64,000 nucleotides of DNA from Gaeumannomyces sp. JS-464 (GCA_002197995.1 NGZR01000002.1:8928001-8992000), one strand, 5' to 3'. Numbered from the stretch's first letter, positions 46,715 through 60,154 are shown. The notes: a model not told the origin generated them from the letters alone. Made by a program: numbers and translations.

Positions 46715-46747
<33 letters not shown>
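46715..46747. repeat. Run of 33 G
   Basis: Uninterrupted guanine run. It could form intra- or intermolecular G-quadruplexes. It produces an artefactual poly-glycine reading frame. Confidence 0.95.
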
Positions 46748-46748
<1 letters not shown>

Positions 46749-49533
46749 AACGCCATGGGTTCAAGAGCAGAAGTCTCATGCCGGCTTCGGCTCCCGTGCT
46801 CGATCTGTCATACCTTCCTGCATTCCCGGTCCTAGCTCGTCCGGAACCCACGGCGATTCCCGCTATTCAAGCCGAAAAGCGCACTTTTGGGTCACACTCA
46901 GAGGCGGCTTCCACGGCACTGGTAATTAATGCCGTGATGGAGATTGGTGCATCAGCCACGACTCTTCACTCTGAATTCCCAGACACCGAGCCACCCGCAG
47001 GTGAGCGCTATGGCCACAGAAGGTCGGCTTCTTACGCTCGCATGAATTATTATGTGATATTATAAGTGGTGTGAGAGTGAGTGAGATGGGAAATGGAAGG
47101 AAGGAGCGGACGGTGGCCCACCGCCCACTAGCCCCATCGGAATCTAGGCTCACATCCTGCCCGGCTCCTTAGGGCTGCTACCAAGGTCCAATGCTCAGGT
47201 CCCATGTCCTTACCGCCTCGTGTTCCGTGGGAACTCCCCGCCCTCTCTCTTTGTCACCCGGTCGTCACTCTGGGGACAGTCTCAAGCCCGACAAATGCCG
47301 AGAAGCGGACTTGCAGCAACCAAACTAGCTTCCTTGCCTACCAGTCATCTCTTTCTTATCTCTGCTCTTTTAGCCGCCCCTTCACAGTAGCTTCTCCTCA
47401 CTGCAAGACCTCTCCCCTCCACTCCACAAGCTCTTGGCACAGGCCGCACCTTATTACTCTCAAAGAAGAACTTGGTACACTCGCGGCCATGCCTGGGAGC
47501 CAATCGCCGTGCTCTTCCTACGAGACCCTTTCGCTGGCGCCGAGAAGCCTCCTCATCGGACCCAGCCACTTGTACGTAGGTTTTTCCGGCATCCTCCCTC
47601 GCTTTCCCAGAGCACAACATCATCTTGTTCATATCAACAGCACTGCGCAGACATAAAAGCAGGCGACCACACGCACGACACAGACCACTATCACGGGAGT
47701 GCGGCCCATTATCCGCCGTCCATCTCTCTCCCCGAACGCAAACGGCTGTACCCTACAAAGTCCAGCAGTCCGTTTCCACTACCACCGGGTCTATCAACGA
47801 AGCTCTCTCTGTCTCTTCCCTCATGATGGCTCCATAGCTGCCCCGCCCTTCGCGGCCTCCGGTCACTTTAGCTCACCGATGGTATTGGGAAAGCCACCAG
47901 TGGTGTCTAGACTAGCCCACAGGTATGAAACCGCGACAGCCTCGTCCTCCGCCATGCTGTACATGTGGCGCACATGTGGTGAGCGGAGGCGTTTATTAGA
48001 TCAAGCTCGCGAGGCCGGCGAGAAAGAGAAAAGAGACATAGGAGGCACTGTCCATCCGACCGTTCCATTGGCACCACAACTTCCCTCCGTGCTGGGTTCC
48101 TTCCACTTCCACCAAGTCGATGGGCGGGAACTATGGGGCTGCAACAGCAGCACGGACTGCCAGGTTGTCTTATACGACAAGACGCAGCGGGGGCCGTTGC
48201 AAACACCATATTTACTCCCAGGGCGGAAAGGGGAGCCAAACTCGGCGGGCTCGACTCGATACGCGGGCGAGCCTTGGGCTTCCCAGGCTTGCCTGACCCC
48301 TAGACGTACCGGCCCTTTATCTGGTGACCCTTGTTGCTCAGCCTTCGACCCTGAGAAGTAACCTTGACCTAATGCTAATAGGAACACTGCGTCCATCACA
48401 AAGTAAACACCAAGCACGCCGGCAGCCCGCCTTACGTCTCCAGTATTCCGTTTCATCCAGGCTAGCCCAGCCTTGCCCGCCAAAAGGGAGAAGATCTGCA
48501 CAGCGCAAGTCCTGCTACGGGGACGCTTCCCTTTCTATAAAGTCACACCCAGTGCGGAGGCGGCACTCTCCAGCCTCCAAACGGCAGAGCAGACCACTGC
48601 CCCCTGCAGGAACCACCCATTCGTTGGATACGGCCATGTACCCCTCTGCCCCGACCTGCGCCCTTTGCATCCGCATTGTCCCTGAGGCTTCTCTCAATGC
48701 CGGCAATAGCCGTACCACGTCGGCGATGAACCAAGTCTCTTCGGTTCGCCTCGCTCGCATGCCGCTCACTGGGCCGGGGTGGCCAACGCCGCCTCGCCTT
48801 GGAGGGGAGGGGGTGTGCGTGCAGCTGAGCTCCCAAGGTCGCCGCCTCCCCTCTTTGGTCTCGGGGCAAGATCAACAATACCACACTGCATGAGGAAAGG
48901 AAAGGCAGCCCGAAGCCGACCTCTCCGGCCTATCGTCCTAGCTCCACCATGATGGCCCTCTGCGGAAGCACGAAAGACGCGTCAGGGCAGACACACAGGC
49001 AGGCAGGCAGGCAGGCATAAACGCCCCTAGAATCTGCCTACCACTGACCACTGCAACAAAACGGACGTCAGGGTGCCCGACGAGAGGCAAAGAGGCCAAG
49101 GACGATGACACCCTCCTCCCTCCCAGACCAACCCGCCGATCGACTTGGGAGGGTTTCTTACAGGGCATCAGCGCCATCTGCAGTGGCGCGTCAGCGTTAC
49201 GGCGCCCCTTTTCGGGTTGTTTCCCACCCCGCCCAGCAATCAGCCAGCACCGTCTATCCAGTGGCAGGGAGGATTCAATCATCGTCCCATGCAAAGCAGG
49301 CAGGTAGGCAGGCAGTGAGTGGTGTGTCTGTCACTGGGCCGTCCTGCGTCGACCGTGCCCCTCGAGCCGCTGTCCGCCGTCCACGTCGCTCCGCGGCGGG
49401 TCTCGCGCGGCGCCAGGCACAGGCGCAGCCGGCAAGTTATCTTTGTGGTTTTCTCGCCGTCCCTCTCTGTCTCTCTGTCGCCCAACGCGCGCGCACAAGC
49501 GGCGCAGATCCCGCCCGGCGACATGTCGTCGCC

Positions 49534-49609
49534 GGAGGAAGGGTAAAAAAAAAAATATTAAAAAAAAAGAAGAAAAAAGAGGAGAAAAAAAGAGGAGAAA
49601 AAAAAAAAA
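49534..49609. repeat. Low-complexity A/G-rich tract
   Basis: About 75 bases almost entirely of A and G on the plus strand, dominated by A runs with AGAGGAG interruptions. Confidence 0.9.
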
Positions 49610-49800
49610 GTCGAGGACGAAAACAAAAAAGTCGCCATTGACACCTCCCGCGGGCGATCACAACGGAGCCCAACCTACCACCATCGAGCGTCTCGAGTCT
49701 CGACTCCCCTCCACTAATCGCCCCCTTGAGAAGCACGTGGAGCCGAGCCCATCAGAGATGCGCAGATGCGCCCATCCCCCTCCGGCCGTCGACAGGGTAG

Positions 49801-49890
49801 CACGTCGAACAAGAAAAAAACGCGGACCGTCGCATACAAAACCTACCAGTGGGCCATGGTCCGTGTTATTTTTTTTTTTTGGTCGACGTG
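49801..49890. mobile_element. Palindromic miniature element, copy A (90 bp)
   Basis: Starts CACGTCGAACAAG and ends TTTGGTCGACGTG, an imperfect inverted repeat. Inside it a second inverted pair GCGGACC / GGTCCG encloses a GTGGGCCATGG core. It is flanked by GGTAG on both sides (49796-49800 and 49891-49895). Related copies B (61472-61571) and C (61607-61688) share termini and core; copy A is in the opposite orientation to copy C. There is no coding capacity, so any movement would need a transposase elsewhere. Confidence 0.78.
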
Positions 49891-51690
49891 GGTAGGTAGC
49901 AACGAAGCAGGCCGGCCGGAGCGCTGGTCGGGCGTCAAGAGGCCCAGAGCATCCCATCTGACGGTCAGCATGCGCTTTCTTTGACGTCTACGTCTTTTCC
50001 CCAGATCTGCTGCACGCCTATGCCCACCCCAGACCCCCCGCTCTGCACAAGAAGAAAAGGCCTCGAGGGCCTCTCTGCTGAACACCCCTTCACGCAGCTT
50101 GGGGCATTGCCACGCAGGTCACAGTCGGGAGGTAGCTAGCGACGCTCGAGCGGCCATACGAGGCGACACACGTCAATATGCATGTCTGTTCGGATCCGCC
50201 CGATGTCCCCTCAGCGGGCGGCCCAGTGGCCAGGCCTTTTTGACGCATGCAGCATGCGTCCGCCCCGCTTATCACATATTGCCCGTCGGTGCCAATGCCA
50301 ACGCTACTGGAAGGAAATCTTCAGAATAATCATGTTTTCTGCCATTCTGTTATTTTTTATCTTTTTATTTGCTTCCTTCTTTGCATCCACCCTTGTCTCT
50401 CTTACTGCATGGAAACCCGAGACCCTCATTCCCAAACGCACTGCGAGGTAAAAAAAACCCTTTCCCAGACCATAACCACAAAATCCTTATCCGTGCCAGT
50501 CAGATTTTGCCACGACGAACGACCTGCGGAGGTTTCCACCGCCCTTCCATACCTAGCATCCAGTCCATTCCCTCATTGCTTGATGTCCTTGCACACCCTA
50601 GTGCCCATCCTAGGCTCCATCAAGGCCAAGCACAGGGCCGCCCGGCGAGACAACTTCCGTTGTCCGTCGGGAGTTGGCTGCTGGCGGCATCGCCTTCGAG
50701 TCCAAGAACAATGGTGGCTACCAGGCCACACCGTGCAGGTGTCATGAAAGAAGAAAAAGTCGACAATTTGAAGACAAAAATAACTCCGGTACACCTTTCC
50801 CCCTCGCTTTTATTTGACCATGGTTACCCTCTCGTATACTTGGCACCCAGGTCCACGACCAATCATGGGAGAAACCAACTGAGAGGAACAGGAAAACAGA
50901 AATGAAACAGGCGCCGAACCCCAAAAGCAGTAAAAGCAACAAGCGAAACAGATAAACCTTGACTGCCCGGGAGAGGAGATGCGTAGTGAGAACATAAACG
51001 AAATCGCGATTCGAAGCAGACAAACGAAGGCATCATGGTAACAAAGCGACGCACAGGCACGAAAAGCCAACGCTCCGTGAATGATTGAAAGTCATCAGAA
51101 TCCAAGAAAAGGAGGAAAGAGAGGGAAAAAAAAAAAAAGGGAGAGAAGCAAACGACAAGAGTAGAGAATTATGCATTAAGAGAGCATTGAAAAACGCCAT
51201 TCCCAGCCTGCCAAATGTCTCGCAAACTGTATGCATGCAAAAAGTGGGGCGGAATTCGACAAGGGATTCGATATCGAGTCGATAGGTTGCGTGGTATTTC
51301 CATATATGTCGAACCAGGCTCTGTTGTGTAGGTTGCCGAGGTGGTATATCGAGGAGTAGAGTGAGGCGACACAGGTGGTATGTGGCAGGATACCGTGTAC
51401 AAACATGGATCCTTGAAACGTAGATTTAGGAGGCCAATCGCTGACCATGATCTTTGCTGCCGAAAGGTCGGCAAGAGCTGTTGTTGTGTATGCAATGGAT
51501 CGAGGGCGAGACCCGACGGTGACAAAGGCGTGATTGTGGCTTGGACCACCGGCGTAGGTGGAGGATTGTCGAGAGTCCCAGGTAAACGCGTATTTTGCCC
51601 AGGAGAATCGCCAAGGAGACGACAACCGCCATTTCTCCAGCACAGCCGTGGCATTCTGACTCATCGGATGCCGCCGATGGTCACAACCGC

Positions 51691-54237
51691 TCAACCCCTA
51701 ATTGCCGTCGCTGCATGAGTCTCCGCAAAAGGGAAGCGACCGTAATTGTGCTGATGATACTGAAGCTCATTCGACGACGACGTACCGGTCATGGGGTGGA
51801 AGGATCCCACCATGCCCGTTGCCGGCGAGGTCGAGCGGCCAGTGTTCGCAGGGACGAACGATGACGATCGCGCCTGGGACGGAGCGGGCTGCTGCGAGGG
51901 CGACGAAACTGGAGGCGGTGCCGAGGAGAAGCCAGAGGATGCGGCGCTGTGGAAGTAAGGGTTGACGCTCCGGAGCGAGTGATGTTGGGCTCCGTGTCCC
52001 TGGGGCCGGCTGAGGCCGGCCATATGCAGCGGAGTGCCAACCAGACTAGAGTCGTTGGAGCTGCTGACCGTCCTGATCTCCTCGTCGGGACCGTCGAATC
52101 GGCCTGTTAATCTGATGGTCCCGTCGTTCATCTGGGGGCTAGACTGCTTCGAGCCGAACTGCAAGAGAAAGTGGAGTAGTCGTTAGCTGGACTGTTTGCG
52201 TTGGAGTTTGGCATCTGTCGAGTGGCTAGGCGTGGGTGTCTAGTTGCGTTGGTGGAGTGGCAGGGCCTATGACGACAGTTCAGATTGTTCATCTTGATGC
52301 ACATACAAAGCAGTACTTGTTGACAAGCTCCTCGTACGAGGCTGAAGCAAGGCTCGAGCCGGTTGCTGCATGGGGCCCAGTGAAGGGTGCCGCGGACTGG
52401 ATGGTGGGCGTGGGCTTCTTAGTCACCTGGCCCGGTCGGGTGGGGAGGCCAGGGTTCCCGCCGGTGTTGACGGGAGGCAGGACTGGCTTGGACGCCGCCA
52501 AAGGCATTCCCCTCGCGTTGCCGTTCATATACAGGTCGTCACCCTTGGGGGATGACTGCTTGGCAGCCTGGATCGCCGTCGACAACGAGGCGCCAAAGTC
52601 GTAGCGGTTGGCGAAGGCTTGGCCGCTTGGAGTGGAGAGACGGCTCGGCAGATTGTCGCTCGGAATGCTAGTCGTCGACTTGACTCCCTTGAGCCGGATC
52701 GACGCCGACCCCTCCTCCCCGAGGTAGTCCTCGATGGACTGGTCGAACTTGATCTTGCCGTTCTGGCCAAACTCGGCCATGCCAAGGGGCGCTGCCTTGG
52801 GCTTGGACGCCTCTTGAGCGTGACCGCCACGGCGGTTGCTCTTGGGAGACCACCGCTGAGAGGGCGAGACGACGCACCCTGGAATCCCCGCTTTCCATTC
52901 TGCGGCAGCATCTTCTTGTGGAAGTCCACCTGGAAGTTGGTTCCTCCATTGTTGTCCCACAGCTCCTGGCCGTTTACGTTGTAGCGTATGCAAAAGTACA
53001 GAGTCTTGGACTCGAGGTTGGCCATCTCGGACAGCTTGATGGTGAAGTTGAACCTGTCGTGGCTCACGTGCGAGTTGTGGGAGCGGATCTCGGTCGAGTA
53101 CTCGGCCACGACCTCGGACGTTGTCTTCCAGTAGTCGAATGTGAATCTGCAGGTGACGTGCTTCTGGAACGCCAGGTTGGCCACATCGACCGAGCCGACC
53201 AGAGATTTCTGGTCGTTCGTCAGCCAGACGCGCTCCAGCCTCACCGGCATCGCCTTGCGATCCGGCGTCTCCAGAGGGAAGTTGGTCACGATGATCTCCC
53301 ACTCGAATGGGGGCGACCGGGGTTGGGGCTGGCTGTCGGAAGCAGGGAATGGGAACTCGTTATCGCTCCCGTAGTTATCGTTAGGCGACGACCCGGCGCT
53401 AACAGCAAGCGGCCTGTCGACCTGCAGGAAGTGTCGGACGTGCTCGAGGTGCGAGTCGAAGTGAACGGCTTTGGAAAATGTTGGCGTTCCGGGCATGCTA
53501 GATGGCCGCCTCCGCGAAGGTGGGCGCAGGGCAGGCCTCACCAGCTCGCCAGACTTCTTCCTGACCATCTGTGGCTTCCTCATCATGAGCTCCTCCTCAG
53601 AGTCAGCATCTGATGCTGAGATGGAGTTCTCGTCGGCCTTGGGGATCACGATGTCCGACTCTGTTGCCGACCTCTGGTGCGACATGCGGCGGGTGGCGCC
53701 GGCAAGAGCGTCCAGCGTGCTAGTGCTAAAGCTCGTGTGCAGAACCTCGCCAGCCTTGGGTGAGTCGATAACCACCTTGACAGGCACTGCCTCGTCTTTT
53801 GTTGGGGAGCTCTCGCGGTTCTGGGGGATTTGGCTGATGGCGTCGTGCAGCTCCTTGAGGTTGTCGATTTGCCTTCCTCGGACCTCGGGCAGGTCGTCGT
53901 CATCGCTACTGGCCGACGACTCTGGAGGGGAAAGGATGGCGCCATTTGGAATGCCGAGGCCGTCCGTGACGGGCGGGGGCGACTTCCGCAGGCTGGCGCT
54001 GGACACCATGCTCTTCAGATCCTCCGATGTCCCCTCCGGAGTGGGCTGATACTTGGGGCCGCCATTTTGCAGCGTGGTGGGGGCGGACGGTGTCCTGCGG
54101 TGACGGGTGAGGTAGGAGGCCGATCGAGGTAAAGAAGGCCGCGAGCCTCCGGTGGCCAGCGAGGGACGACGGCTCACTTCTGGTGACGAGGTGGTCGAGG
54201 CGGCGGGGGAGCGGTGGGATGGGGGTGTGTAAGGCAT
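51691..54237 (-). CDS. gac1: GAC1-like protein phosphatase 1 regulatory subunit, CBM21 (glycogen targeting)
   Basis: Tethers protein phosphatase 1 to glycogen and glycogen synthase, activating the synthase. On the minus strand, exon 1 is 54237-52307, then a 148-base intron, then exon 2 52158-51691; about 799 residues. The N-terminal half is Ser/Pro-rich and probably disordered. KAVHF (about residue 256) is an RVxF-type phosphatase-docking motif. CBM21 spans about 309-440: FEWEIIVTNFP, RLERVWLTND, VANLAFQKHVTCRFTFDYW and, at its end, LYFCIRYNVNGQELWDNN. The tail is Ser/Pro/Gln-rich. One base is missing near 52885, just after CBM21; both flanking frames are open and continue the protein. Adding one base makes exon 1 divisible by three, so I suspect an assembly error. 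I chose the ATG at 54237 (MPYTPPSH...), from memory the family start; an in-frame ATG at 54474 would add 79 residues. Confidence 0.87.
52159..52306 (-). other. Intron of the GAC1-like gene
   Basis: On the minus strand the donor is GTATGT, a GCTAAC branch-point-like motif lies about 28 bases before the acceptor, and the acceptor is TTGCAG. It is phase 0 and removes an early stop that would otherwise end exon 1 five codons later. Confidence 0.85.
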
Positions 54238-57200
54238 TCCCGCGTCTAGTCGGCCGCGGAACGATTGTGAGGGGGATACAGGGACTGCGGGGGCAGGTCG
54301 TGTGTGTGCTGGGATCGGAATAGAGATTACGTCCTTCGCAACGAAACCATCAAAAGGATATGCCGTCGGGGGTTTTGCTTCTGGAGTCTTGGGAGGACCT
54401 GGGAAGAAGAAGTCGGCGAGCGTTAGCAGGCGGTTGACTACTGAGAGCAACATAGGTGGCGGTGGCCATTGCAATAATGGCAGCAGGCAAATATTAGGGT
54501 CGAAGGGTGGATTATATGATTGGAGCGGGAGAGAGCCAAAAAAGAAAGTCGAGGAAAAAAGTCGAAAGCCACGACAACAAATAAAATCCGGGTTTTGCGT
54601 TTGTTGTGGGCGAACGAAAAAAAGGTTGCATGAGCGCCCGATGAGGGGACAGGATGCGGAGGGGAGTGTTGGGCTTGTGGTTATATCGGACCATGTCGGC
54701 AGGAATCAAGCAGCCCGGCGCCAGGCAACCAGTGTCTTGTCTCGCAGCTGCCACATGACGAATGTGGAGAAGATGTCGGAATGTTGATTGGGGCACTTAC
54801 TGGGTGATGAGACAAGGAGGAAGTTGGGCTGATCGAGAATTGCTCTGGCAATGTTCCAGCAACAGAGTCAATCCGCGAGACAGCCGGCGGCCCCGGATTT
54901 GTCGGCGGGGAGGTGGGAGCGGGACTGGAGGGGAAAGGGCAGAGGAGCCGGCAGACTGATGATCCAACAACAGCCGTGCGTGTGTGGTCGGTTCCTCGTG
55001 GTCCAGTCGACAGTCAAGAGCAGGAAGATCGAGGATCGAGACCTGCGATGCTATGTCTGCAGCTTCGGCGAATGCGGGTCAGGGGCTGCTCGCTGAGCGT
55101 CCTTTCTTTCGTGGGCTCCGCAGGTCCTTTGTCCGGGACTGCGTGCGGTCGAGACGCAAGAGAGTCCTGCTAACGAGCTCTGCTTGTCAGCCGCGATGGT
55201 GAAGCGAAAAGGGAGGAACCTCTCGCTCTGCAACGGGGCACTGCTGCGTCTTGATGGAGGTGGTAGCCGGGCAGCAGGTTGGTGGACTGGAGGAGAGAGG
55301 AATGGAAGGTGTGGGTTTGGGAGCAGGGGAACGGATACAGTTTTGAAGGATTGAAGCCGCTGCGGAATGGTTGAGCGACCGTGGGGGGGCGTGCAGTTAG
55401 TGCGCCGCCGGTCCCGACACTGTGTCGCTCGGTGGGGCACGTACCTTGTCGAACCTTTTTTCTTTTTTTTCCTCCGATTTTTTTTTTCTCACTTTGCTGG
55501 GAGGGCCGGATCTAACAAGACTTGCCAGGACGGACGGACCGGGGTTGGCACCAACCAAACGAACAAGGCATCCCGCGAAGGCACCAGGAGTCGGCGAGGC
55601 GGTTCGACAAAGAGTCGAGACGAGAGGGGCTGCCGGGTATCGGCGCTGGTTGCAGAAAACAACGGTAATAATTATTGCCACCATGAATCTGCAGCATGGA
55701 CGATGAGGGACGCCAGGAGGCACGACGAAATAGCAACCACCACGAAAACCCTCTCCTCCTGTCGCCTTCCGGTCTCGCTCAAGACTGTGCGCACCTCTGT
55801 GGCATGCTGCATCGCACAGACTACCTACCGGCCGTGTGGTGCTCCAAGCAGGACGTGATACAGCCGTGTGCGCGGAGAGGGCCGGGCAAGCTCCTTGTCA
55901 ACTGAAGCGCGAGATTTGGCCAGCGAGGCAGTTGAGCTATCATGATTATGTGGGTGCGAGGTGAGAGCTTCTCAAGCACCAGCCAGCCGGGCAGCCAGTT
56001 GGCGGTTTCCAGAAGCGGTATCTTATTTTTATTCTATTACCCTGCAAGGAGGGTCTCCGTCACGCTGTGGTTTGCCCAAGCTGCCGTGGGGGCACAGCAT
56101 GCCTGTCTGCTCCAGATGAGCCCGACGATGATGGTTATGTACCTGTGCTCAGGCTCAAAAAATATCGGTCGCACGGGCGCAGCGACAAGGGAACCGAAGC
56201 TATCCAGGGCAAGCTCCCCAGTTGCCCTGCTCTCGAAACCGCTTGGGGGAGGGACCACGATTGCAATCGACAGGTCGAGTCGTGTCCCCCTGGCATCATG
56301 ATGCTCTGAGAAGCGCTACGCGTCTAACGAGTTCCTTGGCAGAACGTTGCTTTGAAGCAAACGCCAAGTATCCGAGACGGGAGTCGTCTAGGGCCTCATT
56401 CTGGCAAGTCAAAGACCAACGCCTGCTACGTTCAGTCGCATTTCTTTCAAGTGGTCCGAGGGCGATCAATCAATTTGAGAAGCATCCTCAACCCATTGCC
56501 CAGACAGGATACTTTTTATCATAGCACTAGCTAGCTCCCCTACCATTTCCCTTTGGCCAGCCAGGTTGCAGGAGCAGCAGCCCCAGCAGCAGCAACAGCA
56601 GCAAGCAGCCGCCGCCGCAGAGCGCAGGATTTTCTTGAATTTAGGGGCGGCGGCGGCGGGCGAGAATCGAGATGGCGTGTGCGGTCTAAACATGGGTAAC
56701 TTCAATAGGCGGCTAGGTCCTATGCAAGCCCGGAAATGATGGGAGTGTCTCGCGGGGGCATGCCTTGCAGGTACTCGAGCTGGGCTGCAGCGGCCATGGG
56801 TCCCTGATAGGGCCTGGAAAGGTCCATGACGTACGCATTCTAGGGCTACGCTACAGCCGAATGCGCGCAAGCCACAGCACCAACCGCCATGGTTTTCTTC
56901 TGATTCCATTGTTGCGATCCATCGCCCTCGCTTCCAAACAAAAAGGCGGGTGATAGCGAAGGCGAAAACCATAGCGTTTATCAGCCACTTGTTTGTTCTA
57001 TTTACCTTTTACAACCGCTGAACACAGCACGCAACCGTGCCCACACCGCGCTTGGCGGGTTTGCCACTCCCCTTGTGCTTGTTTCTACCACCAGCGTTTC
57101 GCCCTGCTCCGCAGCTTTCCATGCATGCGCACCGGGGTAGGGCCTCGGGAGGGAGGTTGAGGTTGATTGCCTTTCATGGAAGTTGGTTCTCGAGGCGTAG

Positions 57201-60103
57201 GACCGGCCGCTGCGGTCTCAGCTTAGTGCAGCGGATCTCAACGAGATAAGCGCGACATGTCCTCATCTCCAATGTCCACCTTATGCAACTCGTCCCACCA
57301 TGGGCAGCTCTCGCGTGGGATCGGCCTTTTGGCGGGCAGAGGCAGGGCCCGGGCGGCATGTCTCGTTTTGTCTCGTCCTCTCTGTCCCTCTTTCCCCGGG
57401 CTCCACTGCATCCCGTCTCCGGAGAACGCACAAGCCCGTCATCCGGCCGGCAGCATCGCAGCAGACAGGAAGGTCGACGGCAACAAGCAGCGGCACTGTG
57501 TTCTTTCAACGCTCTCTCTCCTCCTCATACGTTAGAATTGCCTCTTCGAGTCGTCCCCAGACCGACCGAGACAGGGCCCACTCCTGATCGATGCGTCTCT
57601 CGGCTGGGATCACCTTGACAAAGGCACCTCAGGCGAGGCGGTCTTGGCTCTGGAAAGGCCGGGGGCGCTGGGACCGATTTGTGGCCGGGGCGCTGCCTCT
57701 TTTTTTTTCTCCCATCTTTTGTGGGTTCAACTGTCCTCGATAAGCCTAGCGTCGAAATACTGTGGATGTACCTGCGCGTGTGCGACAGGCCTGGCCCGGC
57801 CAGACAAGACTCGTGTCTGCAGATTCGATGGCCGGGGTTCACCGACTGGCCCTCGGACCAAGCATCTTGCCTGCAACCTTCCCATTACTCATCATTTTTG
57901 TTGGGGTTTGTGTGGTTTACATATCTCATCCCCTCTTCTTTCTCTGCGTGCTGCAGGGAAGATTGAGCGGTTGCAGCGACGGTGGCGGATTCCCCAGCAG
58001 AAATGTCGCCATGCCCAGCCCTGGAGACCACACCATCCCGTCCTGACTTGCACCTGGGGCGGAACGGATGATATGCAATGAATGGGCTGTGCTGGCTTGT
58101 TTATTTTGGCTTTAGCTTTGTTGAGTGCTTGCGGTCGGCACTTCTCCTCGGCGCACCAGGTCAATGCCGGTTTTTCAGTACCGGCGGCTGCAGATATCGC
58201 TCGACAGGTCTAACTAAAATGACAGCGCGAAGTCAATGCCCTCTTTTTCGTTCTTATCTCAACTCGGGCTATTTGTGCATGGACCTATTCCCGTCGGCGG
58301 TTCCATGGGATTTGCACGGCATCGCCAGGCTTTGCGGCTTGCCCTTCCTATCGACCTTGTACAGCCTCACCCAAGCCATGCTGGCAGGTACATGGGCACC
58401 GCTGTCTGTTGGTGATTTTGGCGCCTTTTGGTCAAACATCAGTCTTGCCCGGTGACTTCCTGCCCTGTCTTTCCTTCCCCGCCGCAGCTACCACCATCCG
58501 GACATACCGCTGCCTGTCCATGGAGCTCCTGAAAATCTTCAGTGGTTGACAACGCCCAGGCCAGCAGCATGGGGTTCCCACTCGCGCCGCGACTTTGGCG
58601 TGCATACGCCGCCTTGGTATCAGGCCAGTCAAGGCCCAGCAAACGATAATCAGGCCCCGCTCCCTGCTTGCTTGAGGAGACCAAGGCGCGCGCGGCAGCA
58701 CCAGAGACATGGGAGCTGGTTACTGCACCGTGTCCGTGCTCTTGAGAGGTCCAGATTTGCGGGTTTCCCTTTTGGGCGAGCTCCTTGGCCCTGCTTGGAT
58801 CCTACTACCGTGTCTACTGTGCGATATTGTGCACGAGAAAAATTAGCAAGGTGGCTGCCCGCTTGTTTCGTAAGACAAGAAACGGCCAGGAGATGGCGTC
58901 CAATCAGGCCGCAGCGCCCGATTGCCTCCTCTCGTGGCGGGATGCGGGCGCAGACGCCCGTCCTGGCTGGGCCCTCGAGTGATAATCACACACCACGCAG
59001 TACAGTACAGACGCCTTTCAGCCAGCACCCACTTGGTCGTCGTCGTCCCTGCACTGTCTGAATCAGCAGAACGCGCAAACTGGCTGGCCCCGAACCCCAG
59101 ACAGAACGTACGTTGGCTTGAGGTAATTCTGGCTCCACGAAGCCGCATCATGGGCCCATCAATTTGACTCCCCTCACGAAGATCACCAATCCTCGGGCGC
59201 GGGGCTTCATATGGAATGTTTTTAGTTTTTGCTTGCACACCACACTCGTGCGCGCACACCCGTAGTCTCTCACTCTCTTACCTCCCACGCATTTGGCAGA
59301 GCTGGGCGGTCAGAGGCATGTGGTGTGCCGAGACCGCTGGCGCAGTGGCTTACAATCGCTCGGACAGTTTCTGCATCGTCCGTTATCTCAGAGCCGCCTC
59401 CAAAGGGGCAAAGTTCGATTGGCGATCGTTGATTGGTTGTTTGAATTTTTCTCGAGGCGCCTCAGCTAGTCACATCCCCCAGTAGGGAATGCAGAGAAAG
59501 AGGGGAAGGGAAATCGCAGGGGAGGCGAGAAAAAAAAAAAAGCTTGACCAACCCCTGCTTCTGTCCTGCAAGCCACAACATCACCGAAGGCGATTGTCTG
59601 TGATGAGCGTGCGGCTTAAACATCCTCGCAGTCAAACGGCCGACAAATGCTTTTCGCATGCTGCGCGTTATGGTTTCGTAAAACAAACCCGATAACAGAC
59701 AGGCAGGCAGGCAGGCCTCTTCCGGACCAGGGACTGTCGGCCGGCTAGGCAGGGGCCCATGCTCGTATCACCACTTTTGTCCTGCAGCCTGGGTTCCTTG
59801 CCATATCTGCGCCCGCCCGGCGGTATCGAAAAGCAGCCAGCCAGGCATTCAATGCTGATAAGCGCCTCCGAGAGTGGTCCTGGGCGTTCGACAGCAAAGC
59901 GATTCGTCTCTACGGCCGGCGCGGCGCAGCAAGCTTGACAGGCACGATTATTCCCCCCAGCATTTCCATGCCTCGGGCGGGCACGCACGCCTGTGCATGG
60001 TGCGCGATGCGTGCCATGCATGTAGACATGCCCCGAAAAAGTATCACCAAGGCCAGGCAGTCAACCCGGAGGCCCGGGCTAGCTTGCTGATCTCTGCTGC
60101 TGC

Positions 60104-60104
<1 letters not shown>

Positions 60105-60152
<48 letters not shown>
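60105..60152. repeat. (CTG)16 microsatellite
   Basis: Sixteen uninterrupted CTG units. A plus-strand frame through it gives poly-leucine; minus-strand frames give poly-Gln. No gene context supports either being translated. Confidence 0.95.

Positions 60153-60154
<2 letters not shown>

Larger units (their letters stand above)
40869..51690. other. 10.8-kb GC-rich region without a supported gene
   Basis: Many open frames occur, as expected in GC-rich DNA. The longest (minus 43659-44411, 250 codons) shows no domain, signal peptide or conserved motif. Notable contents are a C run (41952-41972), a G run (46715-46747), an A/G-rich tract (49534-49609), a palindromic miniature element (49801-49890) and CAGG/GCAG simple repeats near 48996-49016. 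Part of it must hold the promoters of the divergently placed peptidase gene and 3' sequence of GAC1. Non-coding RNAs cannot be excluded. Confidence 0.5.

Noticed and set aside
46643..47065. Glycine-rich plus-strand frame
   Set aside because: The glycine stretch is just the 33-G run; flanking residues match nothing.
58078..58455. 125-codon plus-strand frame with a hydrophobic N terminus
   Set aside because: The N terminus is weakly signal-like, but there is no domain, no conserved motif and no supporting intron or context.
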